Assembly (NCBI GenBank): GCA_945877725.1
Contig: CAMDXR010000121.1
Span: 1-8,504, forward strand
DNA: 8,504 nucleotides
From: Limnohabitans sp. Rim8
Lineage (GTDB): Bacteria; Pseudomonadota; Gammaproteobacteria; Burkholderiales; Burkholderiaceae_C
Reading direction: 5' to 3'
Shown: positions 5,608-8,504 of the stretch, one piece after another
Numbering within the stretch: position 1 is the first letter of the stretch
Layout of the letters: each line of letters opens with the position of its first letter
Made by a program: the position numbers and the translations under genes
The notes under the pieces: generated by a model
Database searches by the model: none
Seen by the model: only the letters and a program-made list of their open reading frames with translations
What the model was told of the DNA's origin: nothing

Positions 5608-7067
5608 GGGGCACGCTCCAGAACAAAATCGGCAGGCACAAAACAGCTCAGTTGGCGTCGCATGCGAAAAGTGGTCCAGGGCCAGTTGGTGCTGTTGCGG
5701 CCATTTTTGTCTAGAAAATAGCTGCTGCAACCGCTGTTCCAGACAGTTGTTTGAAGGGAGGACTGCAGCGCTTGGTTGAACTGTGCCAAGCGTTGTGGAT
5801 GCACCTCGATGCTGACCAGGCTGTCTTTGCGCGCGGTTTGAATGGCCGAAATAATGAAGCGCAGCTGGGCCTCGATGGTGACAAAGGCCGATGTGAACGA
5901 ATACAAATTGGGCCCAAAGGTCAAAAACAGATTGGGGCAGTCGTGCGCCATGCTGCCCAAGTAGGCCTTGGGCGAACCCTGCCACTGCGCAGCCAAGCTG
6001 ATGCCGCTTTTGCCCACAATGCGCTCAGCTATGGGGGGGTTGGCCACTTCAAAACCCGTGGCAAAAATAATCGCGTCCACTTCGCAGGACAGGCCTTGGC
6101 TGTCCACCAAGGTCTTGCCTTGAATGCGGTCAATGCCGCCAAACACAGCCACATTGGGCTTGGCCAAGGCGCGGTACCAGGTGTTCGACAACAAAATGCG
6201 CTTGCAGCCGATGGAAAAATCGGGCCTGACCCGGGCTTGCAGCTGCGGATCTTGAATGCCGCGCTGGATGTTTTTCAGCCCCACGCGCTCCAATCTGCGC
6301 AGCACAAAGGGGTGGTTCAGGCCGCTGTTGAGCAGCTCAAACTGCAAATAAAGCACTTGACGCAAGGCTTTTTGCAAAAGGGGCAGGCGTTTAAATGCGC
6401 CTTGCCATCGCGCTGAAATGAGGCCATCCATCTTGGGCAGCACCCAAGGCGGGGTGCGCTGAAACAGGGTCAAGCGTTGCACCAAGGGCTGGATTTTTGG
6501 CACGAACTGAATCGCCGAAGCCCCAGAGCCAATCACGGCCACCCGCAGGCCTTGCAGTTCCAAACCATGGTCCCATTGCGAGGAGTGAAAGCGCACGCCC
6601 TGAAAGCTGTCAAGCCCCTGGATGCGGGGAATGATGGGCACATGCATGGGCCCACAAGCCATGACCACAAAGGGGGCCTGCATATCGCCTTGTGAGGTGC
6701 TCAGGCGCCAGCACTTGTCCTGGCTGTGCCAGCGTGCTTGCAGCAGCTCGGTGTTTAAGCGCAAGTGGGGCAATAAGTCAAAACGGCGCACTGTCTCGTG
6801 GGTGTATTGCTTGATTTCCTCTTGCTTAGCGAAAAACCGGCTCCAGTTCGGATTGGGGGCGAAGGAATACGAGTAAAGCGCCGAGGGCACATCGCAACCG
6901 CAATCCGGGTAATGGTTGTCACGCCAAACCCCACCGATTTCGGGTGCTTTTTCCAAAATGACGAAATCTATACCGGCCTTTTTCAGCGCAATGGCCGCGC
7001 CAATGCCGGCAAAGCCTGCGCCAACAATGACCACAAAAGGCTTGGAAACTTCGGGCGCTTGGCTCAT
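5604..7067 (-). CDS. Flavin-containing monooxygenase, Baeyer-Villiger type (type I)
   Basis: FAD- and NADPH-dependent monooxygenase of 487 residues that would insert one oxygen next to a ketone carbonyl. The FAD Rossmann motif GAGFAG is at residues 16-21, GGVWRDNHYPDCGCD at 45-59 (the second BVMO motif, with Asp where Gly or Met is common), and FQGVRFHSSQWD at 155-166. The last matches the type I fingerprint FxGxxxHxxxW(P/D). The NADPH Rossmann motif GSGASA is at 180-185 and the ATGF motif at 336-339. An ATG at 7127 would add 20 residues but lies inside a stem-loop. The ATG at 7067 starts just before the first FAD strand and is preferred, although it has no evident ribosome site. The hydrolase gene overlaps its stop as ATGA. 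The subtype is close to the AlmA/MymA-like and ketone BVMOs, so a heteroatom or alkane-chain substrate cannot be ruled out. Confidence 0.92.
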   Translation of the reverse strand: MSQAPEVSKPFVVIVGAGFAGIGAAIALKKAGIDFVILEKAPEIGGVWRDNHYPDCGCDVPSALYSYSFAPNPNWSRFFAKQEEIKQYTHETVRRFDLLPHLRLNTELLQARWHSQDKCWRLSTSQGDMQAPFVVMACGPMHVPIIPRIQGLDSFQGVRFHSSQWDHGLELQGLRVAVIGSGASAIQFVPKIQPLVQRLTLFQRTPPWVLPKMDGLISARWQGAFKRLPLLQKALRQVLYLQFELLNSGLNHPFVLRRLERVGLKNIQRGIQDPQLQARVRPDFSIGCKRILLSNTWYRALAKPNVAVFGGIDRIQGKTLVDSQGLSCEVDAIIFATGFEVANPPIAERIVGKSGISLAAQWQGSPKAYLGSMAHDCPNLFLTFGPNLYSFTSAFVTIEAQLRFIISAIQTARKDSLVSIEVHPQRLAQFNQALQSSLQTTVWNSGCSSYFLDKNGRNSTNWPWTTFRMRRQLSCFVPADFVLERAP

Positions 7068-7080
7068 TTGGTTGGGGCGG

Positions 7081-7102
7081 GTTGAACAAACGAAACGTTG
7101 AA
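7081..7102. repeat. Short direct repeats in the monooxygenase leader
   Basis: GTTGAA occurs at 7081-7086 and 7097-7102. Between them AAACG is repeated in tandem (7088-7097). The block lies between the stem-loop and the chosen monooxygenase start, where an operator could sit. The units are short enough to be chance. Confidence 0.25.
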
Positions 7103-7104
7103 TA

Positions 7105-7129
7105 GCATGGCCCACTGCAGGGGCCATGC
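7105..7129 (-). terminator. Stem-loop between sulfatase and monooxygenase genes
   Basis: A perfect 9-bp inverted repeat, GCATGGCCC (7105-7113) and GGGCCATGC (7121-7129), has a 7-base loop. It lies 19 bases beyond the sulfatase stop on the minus strand. The stem is GC-rich but followed by TATTCAACGTTTCG rather than a run of T, so termination would be inefficient. It may instead trim or stabilise the transcript ends. It is the only strong hairpin I saw in an intergenic position. Confidence 0.5.
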
Positions 7130-7148
7130 GCCCTTCTTGGTTTGCATC

Positions 7149-8504
7149 TCAGTTGGAGTAATAGATGTACTCGTCGGTGGCATTCGTCGGTTTCTTAAGC
7201 GAATGGTCAATGGCGATCGGCCCAGCCCCCAAAGAGGGCCACATCGGTTTTTGCTGGCTTTTCCCCCATTCGGCCAATTGGGCTTTCATGGCGGCCAAAC
7301 GCTCGGGCTCTTTGTTCACCAAATTGACTTTTTCGGTGGGGTCTTGAGCCAGGTTAAACAGCCATTCTTTTGGGGGCATTTGCGAGACTTGCAACTTCCA
7401 GTCGCCAGCCCGCACTGTGACGTATTGGTCGGTGCGCCAAAACAATACATCGTGCGGCCGCCCTGGCGCTTGGCCCTGGATGAAGGGCAACAAATTCACC
7501 CCGTCAATGGGGCGGTCGGCAGGCGGCTTTTGACCGGCCGCAGCCGCCGCAGTGGCAAAAATATCGAAGTGGCTGACGGGCGCTGCAAGCTTGCTGCCTC
7601 GGGGAATTTGAGCGGGCCAGCGCATGAAGTAAGGCACGCGGATGCCGCCTTCAAAAAAGGTGGCTTTCCAGCCCCGGTAAGGAGAGTTCAAGCCCTCTAA
7701 ACCAATGTAATGCGCGCCGCCATTGTCGCTGGTGAAAATCACCAAGGTGTTGTCATCCAAGCCCTGGTCTTTGAGCGACTGCAAAACGCGGCCAATGTTG
7801 CGGTCCAGTGAACGGATCATGGCGGCATACACGCGCATGGTGTGGTCGGTAATGAAACTCAGCGCGTCATAGTCCTCGCGCGTGGCCTGCAACGGTGTGT
7901 GCGGTGCGTTGTAGGCCAAGTACAAGAAAAAGGGCCTGTTCTTGTTGGCCTCGACCACCTTGACCGCTTGGTCAGTGAGGTAGTCGGTCATGTACTTGGG
8001 CGGCTGAAAAGGCTCGCCGTCTTTGAAGCGCACGGCCCAAGGCTCGGCGGCCCAGAGGAATTTGTCAATCGGATCAAAGTCCTGCATGGCATTGACCACA
8101 TTCGGGTGCTTGGTTGGCAAAAACATGGAAGCGCCATGCATGTGCGACAAAGACTCGTTGAAGCCGTGGTTGTAGGAGCGAAACTGCGGGCTGTCCCCCA
8201 AATGCCATTTGCCCAAATGCACGGTGTGGTAGTTGGCAGCTTGCAACAATTTGGCCAGTGTGATCTCGCTGGTGGGCAGACCCATGTCTGCGTAGGGAAT
8301 AAGTTCGGACTCACGCTCGGGGTGGTAGATGGGTTTGCGCAACTGATCAGCCGGGGCCATACCGGTCACGGCTTTCATGAATTGCTTGGGCGTGGGCGTG
8401 AACTCAAAACCAAAACGCGTGGCATAGCGCCCGGTCATCATGGCCGCCCTGGAGGGTGCGCAGGTGGCGTTGCCCGAATAGCCGCTGCGAAAGTCAACGC
8501 CCTC
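7149..8504 (-). CDS. Type I (formylglycine-dependent) sulfatase, N-terminus outside window
   Basis: Hydrolyses sulfate esters to an alcohol and sulfate. The frame runs off the window end at 8504, so the 451 visible residues lack the N-terminus; any signal peptide and the first metal-binding Asp pair cannot be seen. The active-site signature CAPSRAAMMTGR starts at visible residue 15. Its Cys (8460-8462) would be converted to formylglycine, matching the CxPxR recognition sequence of the maturation enzyme. Other expected elements follow in order: GKWHLG at 98-103, His202 in NAPHTPLQ, TSDNGG with metal ligands Asp260 and Asn261, and Lys280 in GWKATFFEGG. The ATG at 8441 lies after the catalytic Cys and cannot be the real start. 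The arylsulfatase A/N-sulfatase-like architecture is clear, but the substrate is not. It lies upstream of the monooxygenase on the same strand, separated by 81 bases and a stem-loop. Confidence 0.93.
   Translation of the reverse strand, partial: EGVDFRSGYSGNATCAPSRAAMMTGRYATRFGFEFTPTPKQFMKAVTGMAPADQLRKPIYHPERESELIPYADMGLPTSEITLAKLLQAANYHTVHLGKWHLGDSPQFRSYNHGFNESLSHMHGASMFLPTKHPNVVNAMQDFDPIDKFLWAAEPWAVRFKDGEPFQPPKYMTDYLTDQAVKVVEANKNRPFFLYLAYNAPHTPLQATREDYDALSFITDHTMRVYAAMIRSLDRNIGRVLQSLKDQGLDDNTLVIFTSDNGGAHYIGLEGLNSPYRGWKATFFEGGIRVPYFMRWPAQIPRGSKLAAPVSHFDIFATAAAAAGQKPPADRPIDGVNLLPFIQGQAPGRPHDVLFWRTDQYVTVRAGDWKLQVSQMPPKEWLFNLAQDPTEKVNLVNKEPERLAAMKAQLAEWGKSQQKPMWPSLGAGPIAIDHSLKKPTNATDEYIYYSN

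Noticed and set aside
4660..5985. Extended N-terminus of the alpha/beta-hydrolase up to 5985
   Set aside because: The extra 126 residues overlap the C-terminal third of the monooxygenase and look unlike protein. The ATG at 5607 has a strong ribosome site and the ATGA overlap.
1..8504. Search for CRISPR arrays, tRNA genes, insertion-sequence ends and phage genes
   Set aside because: No regularly spaced repeats, cloverleaf-like sequences, transposase motifs or terminal inverted repeats were seen in the short gaps between genes.

Overview
This window looks like accessory catabolic DNA from a GC-rich proteobacterium. Codon use, the tight ATGA gene overlaps and the general look of the proteins suggest a betaproteobacterium, perhaps Burkholderiales/Comamonadaceae. 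That placement is an impression, because there is no rRNA or housekeeping marker here. Nine protein genes fill almost the whole window. The largest stretch without a gene is 107 bases. I see no tRNA, rRNA, CRISPR array, insertion sequence or phage gene.

Layout: the genes form two convergent blocks. Plus strand (1-2087): the 3' end of a beta-propeller-like protein, a classical short-chain dehydrogenase/reductase (SDR), and a subfamily-I haloalkane dehalogenase. Minus strand, in order of transcription (8504 down to 2053): a sulfatase whose N-terminus lies outside the window, a stem-loop, a Baeyer-Villiger-type flavin monooxygenase (BVMO), an HSL-family alpha/beta-hydrolase, a small protein with two membrane segments, a 107-base gap, an unusually long glutathione S-transferase (GST)-like protein, and a TetR-family regulator. 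The dehalogenase and TetR genes overlap tail to tail by 35 bases.

How the genes may work together (inference): the enzymes fit a route for an organic compound carrying a masked hydroxyl group. The sulfatase (from a sulfate ester) or the dehalogenase (from a carbon-halogen bond) would release an alcohol. The SDR would oxidise it to a ketone, the BVMO would insert oxygen to give an ester or lactone, and the hydrolase would cleave that ester. The monooxygenase-esterase pair is an established arrangement (mekAB and acmAB ketone pathways; mymA-lipR with an SDR in Mycobacterium tuberculosis). The GST-like protein may handle an electrophilic intermediate, and the TetR protein is the only regulator in view. 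The substrate cannot be read from the sequence. The combination of dehalogenase, sulfatase and BVMO/esterase in one locus is the most interesting point.
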